Positions 1 to 8,969 of a stretch of 64,000 bases of DNA are shown here, piece after piece. Every line of letters begins with the position of its first letter. Position 1 is the first letter of the stretch. The notes under the pieces were generated by a model. That model had not been told where the DNA came from, did no database searches, and saw only the letters and a program-made list of their open reading frames with translations. A program made the translations under genes and the position numbers. The stretch is from CAVQOB01 sp963714325 (GTDB taxonomy: Bacteria > Pseudomonadota > Alphaproteobacteria > Rhizobiales > Hyphomicrobiaceae): assembly GCA_963714325.1 (NCBI GenBank), contig CAVQOB010000020.1, forward strand, positions 35,622 to 99,621. The letters are read 5' to 3'.

Positions 1-563
1 GTTTCCGCGAAGTAGAGCGTCCGCCCGTCCGGCGAAAGTGCGCAGCCGTTGGCGGTAAGCGTCGGAGCTGCGATCTCTTTGATCAGCGAGCCGTCGGCGC
101 GGGCGTAGTAGACGCCGCCGCGATCGATCTCCCGGGCGCGCGTCTTGCCAAGGTCGGTGAAATAGAACCCGCCGTGCGCGTCGAACACCAGGTCATTGGG
201 TCCCTTCAGTGGAAGTCCATCGCAGTGCGTGTAAAGCGTCTCGATGGCGCCGGTGGTGATGTCAACGCGCTCGATGCGCCCGCCGCCGTAATCGTCCGCT
301 TGGCCGGTCGGACGCAGGCCATGGGCGTGATCGTCATGCCAATTGAAGCCGCCGTTGTTGCAGACGTAGACCCGGCCGTCCGGCCCGATGGCCGCCCCGT
401 TGGGCCCGCCGGAATGCTGGGCGATCGTCGTCTTGGTGCCGTCAGCGGCCACACGGGTCAGCCGCCGGGCCTCGATTTCGACGAGGATGACCGAGCCATC
501 GGCCATCGCGATCGGGCCTTCAGGAAAGCGCAATCCTTCGGCTACTGTGTTCAATTGGGTCAT
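1..563 (-). CDS. SMP-30/gluconolactonase family protein (partial, C-terminus off the left edge)
   Basis: The frame is open from an ATG at 563 to the window edge, giving the first 187 residues of a six-bladed beta-propeller lactonase. It begins MTQLNTVAEGLRFPEGP, the usual start of the family, where the Glu of FPEGP is a metal ligand. A second metal-site stretch, GPNDLVFDAHGGFYFTD, follows near residue 135. Family members hydrolyse sugar lactones or related esters in the cytoplasm; the substrate here cannot be told. The family is usually about 290-310 residues, so roughly a third is missing only because the window ends. It is divergent from the small gene at 804. Confidence 0.85.
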   Translation of the reverse strand, partial: MTQLNTVAEGLRFPEGPIAMADGSVILVEIEARRLTRVAADGTKTTIAQHSGGPNGAAIGPDGRVYVCNNGGFNWHDDHAHGLRPTGQADDYGGGRIERVDITTGAIETLYTHCDGLPLKGPNDLVFDAHGGFYFTDLGKTRAREIDRGGVYYARADGSLIKEIAAPTLTANGCALSPDGRTLYFAE

Positions 564-803
564 GTTTGGCGGCCTCACGACGGATCGCTGACGATGTAGC
601 CGGTTTTGTAGCTGCGAAACAAGGCGGCAGCGTTGAACATGGCGACCAGTCGGCACGACCCAGACGGCATCATCCGTCGATCACGAAAGGCACTTCTTTC
701 GATGCGCGGCCTATCGCGCGAGGCGGCGCGTGGTACAGTTCAGCGAGACCCCATGTGCTCGCCGCCGCGCTCCTGACGCGCGCGGCACTACCCGGAGACA
801 CCG

Positions 804-1112
804 ATGAGCCCTTTCACGACCCGCTATTTCCTTTCGCTCGGCAATGTGGCGTTCTCGCTGGTGCTCGGCCTGATCATGCTGGCGCTCTGCGCGATTTATA
901 GTGAGGAAACGCTGCTCGGCATGTTGAAGTACGCTGGCTCTGTCCGCGAATGGATCGTTTCACTGTCACGCTTCCCCAAAATGGAAATCATCTCACGCCT
1001 TGTATTGCACGAAAGTTCGATCCTACTGATGTTCTTCACGCTGCTGTCACGCGTCGTCCTCGGCTTTCTAACGATGCTGGGGGGGCGAGCGCTGGCCTTG
1101 ATCCGAGACTGA
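804..1112 (+). CDS. Small membrane protein, function unknown
   Basis: This 102-residue ORF is preceded by GGAGA about seven bases before the ATG. It has two hydrophobic segments, roughly residues 10-30 (starting SLGNVAFSLVLGL) and 70-95 (SILLMFFTLLSRVVLGFL), with a polar stretch between them, so it is probably a two-pass inner-membrane protein. I do not recognise the family. It lies alone between the divergent SMP-30 gene and the penicillin-binding protein. The hydrophobic pattern and plausible ribosome site argue that it is real, but there is no homology support. Confidence 0.55.
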   Translation: MSPFTTRYFLSLGNVAFSLVLGLIMLALCAIYSEETLLGMLKYAGSVREWIVSLSRFPKMEIISRLVLHESSILLMFFTLLSRVVLGFLTMLGGRALALIRD

Positions 1113-1223
1113 CTTGCTCTCGGTTAACTCCGGCTTAATGGCTGTGCCGTAACCTCACGAAGTCCGGCTGAGTGCGCTCAGGCGGCTCGTGAAATTGTTG
1201 CGCGTACAGGGCCGCCAATCGGC

Positions 1224-3425
1224 ATGGGGCACTTCGACCATAATCCGCACGACCGTATCGAACCCATGGGGCTCGAGATCCCGCCCTTGCCCGGTGAGCG
1301 TACAACCGCGACGCCCGGTGCGCCGAAACGATCAACCTTTCGCCTCGCAGACTATGTCGGGCTGCGGCTGCGCTACGCCCTCTATGGCGCGATCACGCTC
1401 GCGCTACTCACCGGCGGCGGTATTAGTGCCGCGCTGGTGTACTACACGATCGCGTTTCCCAATCCGATGGCCTTGCGCAAGCAGGAAAGGGCTCCGGTCA
1501 TCCGCGTGGTGGATATCGACGGGACCGTGCTGACCGAGCGCGGCCAGGCCTACGATTATGTGCCGATTGATCTTTTGCCGCGCCATGTCACGAATGCCGT
1601 TGTGGCGACCGAGGATCGTCGCTTCTTTGAACATTGGGGCTTGGACCCGAGTGGCCTCGCCCGCGCGGCATTCGCCAACCTGCGCGCCGGGCGCTACGCC
1701 CAGGGTGGATCGACGCTCACCCAGCAGCTCGCCAAAAATCTATTCCTGACGTCCGAACGGCGCATGGGGCGCAAGTTCGAGGAGCTGCTGCTGGCACTCT
1801 GGCTGGAGGTGCGGTTGTCGAAACAGGATATCCTCGAGCTCTATCTCAACCGGGTTTACTTCGGTGGCGGCGCCTATGGCATCGAAGCGGCGGCGCGGCG
1901 CTATTTCGACAAGCCCGCGCGCTCGTTGACGCTACCCGAAGCCGCGGTGCTTGCGGGCCTGCTCAAGGCGCCATCGAAGTATTCGCCGGCCTCCAGTCCG
2001 CAGCTCGCGCGCGCCCGTGCGCGCTCGGTACTCCAGAAGATGACTGCGGCGCATCTGTTGACGCCAGAGGAAGAAAAAGCGGCCGCTGCCGGCGCCATCG
2101 GCTTCCACGATGTGAGGAACGCTCGTGATCCAGCCGGCGTCGAATATGCGATCGATTTCATCCTCGACCGCTTGCCGCAGCTCCCCGGCGGCGATGATCG
2201 CGACATCATTGTCGAGACCACTATCGATGCCCGCTTGCAGAAGCATGCACAGGCGACGGTTTCGCGGCACATGATCATGGAAGGCGGCAATGCCCAAGCC
2301 GATCAGGCGGGACTGGTGCTGCTCGATACGTCCGGCGCGATCCGTGCGCTGGTTGGCGGGCGCAGCTATGCCGAGAGCCAATATAACCGGGCAGTCAAGG
2401 CACGCCGCCAACCCGGTTCAGCATTTAAGCCATTCGTCTATTTGGCCGCACTCGAAAATGGCGCGACGCCGGATACGACCGTGTTCGACGTGCCGGTCGT
2501 GATCAATGGTTGGAGCCCACGCAACGAAAGCGGATCGCATCAAGGCGCCATGAGCTTGCGACAGGGCCTCGCCAATTCGGTGAATGCAGTCGCAGTGCGG
2601 CTCTACGTCGACAACGGACCGCGCCGCACGATCGAAGTGGCGCGCCGGCTCGGCATTCGCTCTGAGTTGCGCGAAGGCCCATCACTGGCGCTGGGCACAT
2701 CCGAGGTATCGTTGCTTGAGATGACCAGCGCCTACGCCGTTTTCGCCAACGGCGGCTTTGCGACCGAACCGCATATCATTCGCAAGGTGACGACCAGTTC
2801 AGGCCGCGTCCTCTATCGACGGGCCGAGCAGGCTCCGGCCCGGTTGGTGGCTCCAGCGCACATCGGCGCGATGAATGACATGCTCAATGCCGCACTGGTG
2901 TCCGGTACCGGACGGCGAGCGGCACTCCTACGCCATCCCGCAGCAGGCAAGACCGGCACCAGCCAGGATCATCGCGACGCTTGGTTCATCGGCTATACCC
3001 AGCATTACGTCGCCGGCGCCTGGGTCGGCAATGATAGCGGCGGCGCCATGAACCGGGTGATGGGCGGGACCTTGCCGGCGCGGTTGTGGCGCGATGTCAT
3101 GGTGCTCGCCAACGAGGGTCGCCCGCCGACGCCGTTGTCGGGGACGGCTGCACCGCCGCCACCGCCACAGGCTCCGCCGCGTATGCCAAGTGAACGGATC
3201 GAACATTCGTTCCTATCGCGTGCTCTGTCGCTGCCGCAGCCAAGACCTGTCGCGATCCCATCGGCGGCCAAACCAGCAGCGCCGTTGCCAGTGCCAACTG
3301 TCGCTCCGGGCCAGCCGACGTGGGCCGGGTTCGACAGCGGGCGCTTCCGCCAGGCATTCGAGGAAATGCGGCGCGAGCGTCGCGTGCCGCCGGATGGGTT
3401 GATGGCACTCGGCGCAAAAAACTGA
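1224..3425 (+). CDS. Class A penicillin-binding protein (PBP1A-type, transglycosylase/transpeptidase)
   Basis: A bifunctional peptidoglycan synthase of 733 residues anchored in the inner membrane. After a short cytoplasmic tail there is one membrane helix (about 52-75). The GT51 glycosyltransferase domain follows with its hallmark motifs: EDRRFFEHWG (catalytic Glu130), GGSTLTQQLAKN (161-172) and the ELYLNRVYFGGGAYGIEAA stretch. The transpeptidase domain has SxxK at Ser399-Lys402 (SAFK), SxN at 452-454 and KTG at 576-578. The last 110 residues are a Pro/Ala-rich tail. All catalytic motifs are intact. An in-frame ATG at 1266 is an alternative start; neither ATG has a strong ribosome site. Confidence 0.93.
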   Translation: MGHFDHNPHDRIEPMGLEIPPLPGERTTATPGAPKRSTFRLADYVGLRLRYALYGAITLALLTGGGISAALVYYTIAFPNPMALRKQERAPVIRVVDIDGTVLTERGQAYDYVPIDLLPRHVTNAVVATEDRRFFEHWGLDPSGLARAAFANLRAGRYAQGGSTLTQQLAKNLFLTSERRMGRKFEELLLALWLEVRLSKQDILELYLNRVYFGGGAYGIEAAARRYFDKPARSLTLPEAAVLAGLLKAPSKYSPASSPQLARARARSVLQKMTAAHLLTPEEEKAAAAGAIGFHDVRNARDPAGVEYAIDFILDRLPQLPGGDDRDIIVETTIDARLQKHAQATVSRHMIMEGGNAQADQAGLVLLDTSGAIRALVGGRSYAESQYNRAVKARRQPGSAFKPFVYLAALENGATPDTTVFDVPVVINGWSPRNESGSHQGAMSLRQGLANSVNAVAVRLYVDNGPRRTIEVARRLGIRSELREGPSLALGTSEVSLLEMTSAYAVFANGGFATEPHIIRKVTTSSGRVLYRRAEQAPARLVAPAHIGAMNDMLNAALVSGTGRRAALLRHPAAGKTGTSQDHRDAWFIGYTQHYVAGAWVGNDSGGAMNRVMGGTLPARLWRDVMVLANEGRPPTPLSGTAAPPPPPQAPPRMPSERIEHSFLSRALSLPQPRPVAIPSAAKPAAPLPVPTVAPGQPTWAGFDSGRFRQAFEEMRRERRVPPDGLMALGAKN

Positions 3426-3439
3426 GAGCGGCGTCGCGA

Positions 3440-4252
3440 TTAACAGGTCGCGATCGTTGGGAACGTCGCCGTTGCGGTTGCGCCATAGCGATGCAGTTGC
3501 AGGCCGTGCGTATGGAGCCAGGCCTTCGCAGGTCGCAATTCTGGCATCGTCTTGGCGACCAATGCCCAGAAGCGCGGCCCGTGGTTCATTTCGGCGAGAT
3601 GCGCGACTTCGTGCGCGGCGACATAGTCGAGCACCACCGGCGGCGCGAGGATCAATCGCCAGGAGAACGACAGCAACCCTGTTGTGGAGCAAGACCCCCA
3701 ACGGCTCGCTTGATCGCGGACCGAGATCCGGCGCGCGCGAAGGCTGAGAAAATCCGTGTGAAAAGCAACCCGGCCTTCAAGATCCAAACGCGCCTGCTCG
3801 ATCAACCAGTCCTTCAAACGGCGCGGCGCATGTTCGACGCGTCCCTTGACATGCAGTTCTGGTTTGCGGCCGCTGGTGGCCCGGACAACGGGGCCTGCGC
3901 GCTGGGGGCCGACGAAGTGGACAATATGCGGCACGCCACGGATCGGGATCTCGATGCCGTCGCCGAAAGGAATAGGTTCGGGCAGATCGCCGAGCCGTTC
4001 GCGAACCCAATTGAGATGTCGACTGACGAATAGCCCGGCCTCATCCAGCCGGCATCGCTGCGGCAGCGTGACAATGACCGTTCTGCGCGTTTGGCTGATA
4101 CGCAACGTCAAGCGCCGCGCGCTGGGGTGGCGTCGGACTTCAATCGGCATTGGCAACCCGGTGATGGCGAGCTCAGCGGTTTTCGCCTTGCTTTTCACCG
4201 GGCAACTCTCGCCGTTTCGACCGCGTGATTTGGCATTCTTGCGCTTCGGCAT
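3440..4252 (-). CDS. YgjP-like (DUF45/COG1451) zinc metallopeptidase
   Basis: A 270-residue protein with the C-terminal metallopeptidase core of the YgjP/WLM-related DUF45 family. It has RWGSCS near residue 182, followed by HEVAHLAEMNHGPRFW near 212, giving two zinc His, the catalytic Glu and the downstream NHGPRFW signature. The first 30 residues are basic and low in complexity. Family members are cytosolic putative proteases of unknown substrate. Its stop lies 15 bases from that of the penicillin-binding protein in convergent orientation, so it is probably transcribed alone. Confidence 0.88.
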   Translation of the reverse strand: MPKRKNAKSRGRNGESCPVKSKAKTAELAITGLPMPIEVRRHPSARRLTLRISQTRRTVIVTLPQRCRLDEAGLFVSRHLNWVRERLGDLPEPIPFGDGIEIPIRGVPHIVHFVGPQRAGPVVRATSGRKPELHVKGRVEHAPRRLKDWLIEQARLDLEGRVAFHTDFLSLRARRISVRDQASRWGSCSTTGLLSFSWRLILAPPVVLDYVAAHEVAHLAEMNHGPRFWALVAKTMPELRPAKAWLHTHGLQLHRYGATATATFPTIATC

Positions 4253-4492
4253 CGTTGTCCCTCTTCGACGCCCTCTTCGACGAATGACGGCAACTTGCTC
4301 GACACACCGCGATACTCACCATAGCGCAATGTGACGTCAACCAACACTCAACAAATCGACTTTGAGTAATGGCGCGAAAGCCGGATCGACCCACCTAGCA
4401 ACCTATTGTGGCAAAGCAAGTCGAAGTCGACGTGATGCAACTGTCGCCGTGATATGCTGTGGCGGCAGAGAGACATCGAAACGTGGCGGCAA
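4253..4492. other. Intergenic, no gene seen
   Basis: These 240 bases lie between the start of the metallopeptidase and the stop of phaZ, both on the minus strand. I see no ORF with coding character and no tRNA. The stretch should contain the metallopeptidase promoter and the phaZ terminator, but I could not assign either with confidence. Confidence 0.4.
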
Positions 4493-6034
4493 TCAGTCCG
4501 CCCGATTTTCTTTTGGCTTGGCTGTCGTGCTCCGCGACCAGCTGTCGATCGCGACGCTATGCGCCTGTGACCAGAACCGCAGCATTGCGGCCGACGCGCC
4601 CAATCCAAAAGGCAGTAATCCTGTCAACGGGTTGGCGATGGCGGCGACGCCATGTCGATTGGCCCTTGCTGCAACCGCATCGGGCTCGGCGTCGTTGGCC
4701 GGCGCGAACGAAAACGCGCGACTGTCGACGTCGGCAATGTGCCCATTGGCGCGAGCAATCGCCGTCGGACGCTCAATCGCCGGCAGCTCCGTGCTATTAT
4801 TTTGCAGGCGCGGATCGAAACGGCGCATGAACGCCCGCATACGCGGCGCAATCTCGGAACGGAATCGCGAACCATTGAACACACCGTAGTGTCCGACCTT
4901 CGGACATTCGAAATGCAGCTTGTTCTCGGTTGGAATATTGGGCGTCAAATCGAGCGCCGCGCGGCACTGTCCAAGACCGGTGATATCGTCTTTTTCGCCT
5001 TCTATGGTCATCAAGCCGACGCGACGGATCTGCTTCAGATCGACCGGCTTACCACGATGCATCATGGTGCCTTTCGGCAGGTGATGCTCAACGAAGACGG
5101 ACTCGATCGTCTGCAAATAGAAATCGGCGGTCAGATCCATGACAGCGAGATATTCGTCATAGAATTCGCGATGCTTTTCCGCGCCATCGCCGTCGCCGCT
5201 GACGAGATGGCTGAACAGATCCTTGTGCGCCTGGACATGCCGATCGAGGTTCATCGTCATGAATCCGGTCAACTGCAGAAAACCCGGATAAACGCGCCGT
5301 CCAAAGCCGCGATTGGTCCAGGGCACGGTCGTGATGACATTGTGCTTGAACCATTCCGTGCCGCGTTCCTGCGCTAATCGATTGACGGCCGTCGGGCTAA
5401 CACGTGTATCAATCGGTCCGCCCGCGAGCATCAGCGACAACGGCACATTCGGGTCACCAGCCTCCTCCATCAGCGCTACGGCCGCAAGAACCGGCACCGA
5501 AGGCTGGCAAACTGAGAAGACATGCACATCACCGCCGAAGTGATGGAAGATGTCGCGCATGGTATCAACGTAGTCGTCCAGATCGAACGCACCAGCAGCG
5601 GCCGGCACCTCGCGGGCGTCCTGCCAGTCGGTGATGTAGACGTCATGATCGGGAAGGAAAGACTCGACCGTGCCGCGCAGCAATGTAGCGAAATGCCCAG
5701 ACATGGGAGCGACTAGCAGGATGCGTGGCGCGTTGACTGTTTCATCGAGGGCGCGGCGAAACCGGATCAGGCTGCAGAACGGCCGGCGCCAGACGATCTC
5801 CTCCGTGACCGATACTGTAACGCCGTCGACGATCGTGTCAGTGATATCAAAGCGCGGCTTGTCGTAGCGGCGCGTGGTCCGCTCGAACACCTCGCAGACG
5901 GCAGCAGCGCTGCGGCCCATCGTCGTGTGGGTCAGCGGATTGAGCGGATTATTGAAGAACTTGCGATAGTTATCGGCGGCCGCGCGTGCAGGACTGACAG
6001 CCGCATGGCTGAGCTCGAACCAATGGTAGAGCAC
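4493..6034 (-). CDS. phaZ: Intracellular polyhydroxyalkanoate (PHB) depolymerase
   Basis: Hydrolyses native intracellular poly-3-hydroxybutyrate granules. I place the start at a GTG at 6034, because the protein then begins MLYHWFELSHAAVSPARAAAD as the PhaZ family does and AGGGGG sits eight bases upstream; the longer frame reaches 6172 but adds sequence unlike the family. The nucleophile is Cys176 in FSVCQPSVP (a Cys replaces Ser in this family), with Asp349/350 (EGEKDD) and His382 (VGHYG) completing the triad. The match to the family ends near residue 410; about 100 further residues follow, including an amphipathic segment LRFWSQAHSVAIDSW reminiscent of phasins. That tail may help granule binding (inference). 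Confidence 0.92.
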   Translation of the reverse strand: MLYHWFELSHAAVSPARAAADNYRKFFNNPLNPLTHTTMGRSAAAVCEVFERTTRRYDKPRFDITDTIVDGVTVSVTEEIVWRRPFCSLIRFRRALDETVNAPRILLVAPMSGHFATLLRGTVESFLPDHDVYITDWQDAREVPAAAGAFDLDDYVDTMRDIFHHFGGDVHVFSVCQPSVPVLAAVALMEEAGDPNVPLSLMLAGGPIDTRVSPTAVNRLAQERGTEWFKHNVITTVPWTNRGFGRRVYPGFLQLTGFMTMNLDRHVQAHKDLFSHLVSGDGDGAEKHREFYDEYLAVMDLTADFYLQTIESVFVEHHLPKGTMMHRGKPVDLKQIRRVGLMTIEGEKDDITGLGQCRAALDLTPNIPTENKLHFECPKVGHYGVFNGSRFRSEIAPRMRAFMRRFDPRLQNNSTELPAIERPTAIARANGHIADVDSRAFSFAPANDAEPDAVAARANRHGVAAIANPLTGLLPFGLGASAAMLRFWSQAHSVAIDSWSRSTTAKPKENRAD

Positions 6035-6191
6035 GAATAGATCCCCCTCGTGGCTCCTCGGCGGCTCTCTTGCACGGAGCTTAGCCGAAAATTTTCTGTC
6101 GTTAGAACCTACACCATTTCTGCTGAAGGCTTTACACGGCGAAAGTCTCATGACGGTGCACTGATTCGCCACAAGGTTAAAGCGGTTGTAA

Positions 6192-6803
6192 TCACTGTAA
6201 TGTTTCGCTCAGCGCTCGTGCCAGTTCACCAGGGTCGGTCGTGTGCGGCACGAAAGTGACGAAACGACCATCCCGGCCCATCAGATAGTAGAGAGATTGG
6301 TGCGCGAAGCTGTAGCCGCCGGGCAACGATGGGCTATCAATTCGCTTGAATGGCAGGTGGTAGGCGGCGGTCAGCGCCTGCAAGGCTTCGGTTGTGCCCG
6401 TCAGGCCGATCAAGCGCTTGTCGATCCGTGCCAGATAAGCCGCGAGCATCTCCGGCGTATCCCGCGTTGGATCGATCGAGATGAAGATCGGCGCAACACC
6501 ATCGGCTTTGCGGCCGAGTTGATCGAGTGCCGCGGCCATCACCTGGAGTGCGGCCGGTGTCGTGTCCGGATCGGTGGCAGAACCGAAATAAACGAGCATC
6601 AGGCGGCCACGGAAGTCGCGATCTGCGACGGTCTGGCGACGCTGATCGGTCAGCACGAACGGTGCACCGACTCGGGCGTCGCCGGTAACCACGACCCGTT
6701 GCCGTGGATCGAACCCTCCTGTCAGGCGCAGTGCCAAGGCGGCCACGGCCAGCGCCAGACTGACGGCTAAGGCAAGTTTGTATATGGTCCGGTTTGGCGG
6801 CAT
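6192..6803 (-). CDS. SCO1/SenC-like thioredoxin-fold protein lacking the CxxxC copper motif
   Basis: Read from the ATG at 6803 this is a 203-residue protein with one N-terminal membrane helix (about 8-27) and a periplasmic thioredoxin-like SCO domain. SCO proteins deliver copper to cytochrome oxidase through a CxxxC pair and a distal His. Here the motif position reads YFGSATDPDTTP: both Cys are replaced (Asp78 and Thr82), while the distal His168 (FAHQSLYYLM) and the fold-defining FISIDPTRDTPE are kept. It therefore probably does not bind copper in the usual way. It is divergent from regB, the arrangement known for senC and regB in Rhodobacter. The ORF can extend upstream to 6923 but that reading overlaps regB. 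Confidence 0.85.
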   Translation of the reverse strand: MPPNRTIYKLALAVSLALAVAALALRLTGGFDPRQRVVVTGDARVGAPFVLTDQRRQTVADRDFRGRLMLVYFGSATDPDTTPAALQVMAAALDQLGRKADGVAPIFISIDPTRDTPEMLAAYLARIDKRLIGLTGTTEALQALTAAYHLPFKRIDSPSLPGGYSFAHQSLYYLMGRDGRFVTFVPHTTDPGELARALSETLQ

Positions 6804-6913
6804 GGCGATTGCGCGGCGACTCTGGTGCCTGAACTGATGAAATGCGATAGCACAGGCGGCGAATGAAGCAAGGCCGAGGCGGATGCGCGCGGCCGAGCCA
6901 GGGGACCCCGGCA

Positions 6914-8300
6914 ATGGCGGCAATGAGCGCGGAGAGGCTTGAGTATGGTGACAGCCGCCTGAGGCTGCAGACGGCCGTTAGGCTGCGCTGGTTTGGCGTG
7001 CTCGGGCAATTGGCGACGGTTGCGTTCGTCTATTTCGGACTTCGCTTCGATCTGGCCTTTGGCTTGTGCATCGCCATGATCGCGCTGTCGGCGTGGCTCA
7101 ACGTATTTCTGAGGATCCGCTATCCTGCGCGGCATCGCCTGAGCACCAACTTCGCGACCGGCCTGCTCGCCTATGACATCGCGCAGCTCGCGTCGCTGTT
7201 ATATCTCACCGGCGGCACCGATAATCCCTTTACGTTTCTGCTTGTCGTGCCGGTCACGGTTTCGGCGGCGACGCTGCCGCCGCGCAATACGATCCTGCTC
7301 GGCTCGTTTGCAGCCGCGGCAACCGTCCTGCTCGCCTTCTATCACCTGCCGCTGCCGTGGCACCCCGGCCTGACATTCGGCCTGCCGATGATCTACAAGT
7401 GGGGCGTGCTGGCGTCGGTTGGCGCTGGTATGGCGTTTCTCGGTCTTTATACGTGGCGGCTATCGAACGAGTCGACGCAAATGTCGGCCGCACTCGCGGC
7501 GACGGAAGCCATTTTGGCGCGCGAACAGCAACTGCATGCGATCGATGGTCTGGCGGCAGCCGCCGCCCATGAACTCGGCACGCCGCTCTCGACCATCACG
7601 CTGGTTGCAAAGGAACTCGGCCGGGACTTACCGAAAGACAGCCCGATCGCTGACGATTTGGCTCTGCTGCAGTCTCAGGCGCAACGCTGCCGTGAAATTC
7701 TGCAGAAGTTGACGCGCAGCCCCGGCGAGCGTGATCCATTGCACGCGACGCTTGTCCGTGTCGCAACTCGTTCAGGAGGCTGCCGGACCGCACTTGAACA
7801 TCAAGGCGCGCGTCACGATCAGTGCCGAGGCAGAGCCCGGTACCGAAGAAGTCGGCCGCGTCGAGCCATTCGGCGAGCGCCGTCCAGGTGTCATCTACGG
7901 TGTCGGCAACTTGATCGAAAATGCGGTCGATTTCGCCCGCGCCAACGTGCAGGTCGCAGCCCGTTGGTCGCAGCGCGAGGTGGTTATCACGATTTCGGAC
8001 GATGGGCCGGGATTCCCGATCGACCTCATGGACTCATTGGGTGAACCCTACGTCACCACCCGTTCCGCCCGGCCCAGCGGCACCACTGCTGGTGCACGTT
8101 ATGGCAAGGCGACCGGGCTTGGCCTTGGCTTCTTTATCGCCAAGACCTTACTGGAACGGTCGGGCGGGGAAGTCACGTTGGAAAATCGCTCGCGGCCTGA
8201 GCAGGGTGCGATCGTCCGCGTGCGCTGGCCGCGGGCGGCATTTGAGGCTGGGACCGGTCGCCCTGGGGAGTGGTCGGGTCGCCGGGGTTCTATGGGATGA
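6914..8300 (+). CDS. regB: Redox-sensing sensor histidine kinase RegB/ActS/PrrB (frameshifted)
   Basis: Global redox sensor that phosphorylates RegA. The start at 6914 has AGGGGA eight bases upstream. The N-terminal half has about six membrane helices with the quinone-site motif GGTDNPF (100-106). The cytoplasmic half has the H-box AAAHELGTPLSTI (His219) and the redox-active Cys in QRCREIL (Cys259). The frame is then lost: codons to about 7750 read DPLHATL, whereas the kinase resumes in the +1 frame as LSVSQLVQEA with N-box GNLIENAVDFA, DDGPGFP and GLGLGFFIAK, ending at 8300. Dropping one T of the TT at 7752-7753 gives an uninterrupted 461-residue RegB. As written, the kinase would lack its ATPase domain. 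Confidence 0.9.
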
Positions 8301-8373
8301 CCGTTAAGCCTCGTAAACAGGCTTTCACAACCAGCGTCGTGCGCTATAATCGGACTTCGCTTATGAGGTAGCT

Positions 8374-8937
8374 GTGACCGAAGATCTGACATTCAAGCCG
8401 GACGAATTGCCCGAGGATCGCTCATTGCTGATCGTCGATGACGATCGTGCCTTTCTGCAACGGCTGGTCCGCGCGATGGAACTTCGCGGTTTCGAGGTGC
8501 GCTTTGGCCACTCCGTCGCGGAAGGGCTTGAATTGATCCGCCAGAAGGCCCCGGCGTTCGCGGTCGTCGACATGCGACTGGAGGACGGCAATGGCCTCGA
8601 CGTCATCGCCGGCCTGTCGAAGGCTCGCCCCGAGGCGCGTGCGATCGTGCTGACCGGCTACGGCAATATCGCAACCGCCGTTACCGCGGTTAAACTCGGC
8701 GCCGTCGATTATCTCGCGAAGCCAGCGGATGCTGATGAGATCACTGATGCGCTGCTGGCGGGAACCGACGAAAAGGCGCCGCCGCCGGAAAACCCCATGT
8801 CGGCTGACCGTGTCCGCTGGGAACACATCCAGCGCGTCTATGAACTGTGTAGCCGCAATGTCTCGGAGACGGCACGGCGCCTCAACATGCACCGACGCAC
8901 GCTGCAGCGCATCCTCGCCAAGCGCGCGCCGAAGTGA
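8374..8937 (+). CDS. regA: Response regulator RegA/ActR/PrrA
   Basis: DNA-binding partner of RegB, activating or repressing genes for respiration, photosynthesis, carbon and nitrogen fixation according to redox state. It has 187 residues and starts at GTG 8374 after GAGGTAG. The receiver domain shows the acidic cluster VDDD, phospho-acceptor Asp66 in VVDMRLEDG, LTGYGN and Lys in YLAKPAD. A short proline hinge (PPPEN) leads to a Fis-type helix-turn-helix, SETARRLNMHRRTLQRIL, which is nearly invariant in this family. It lies 73 bases after regB. The protein is intact. Confidence 0.96.
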   Translation: MTEDLTFKPDELPEDRSLLIVDDDRAFLQRLVRAMELRGFEVRFGHSVAEGLELIRQKAPAFAVVDMRLEDGNGLDVIAGLSKARPEARAIVLTGYGNIATAVTAVKLGAVDYLAKPADADEITDALLAGTDEKAPPPENPMSADRVRWEHIQRVYELCSRNVSETARRLNMHRRTLQRILAKRAPK

Positions 8938-8969
8938 CGAATTGACACTGCAGGCAGCGAACGAGGGTT

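Noticed and set aside
6803..6923. Longer N-terminus for the SCO-like protein
   Set aside because: It would overlap the start and ribosome site of regB and puts 40 unrelated residues before the membrane helix.
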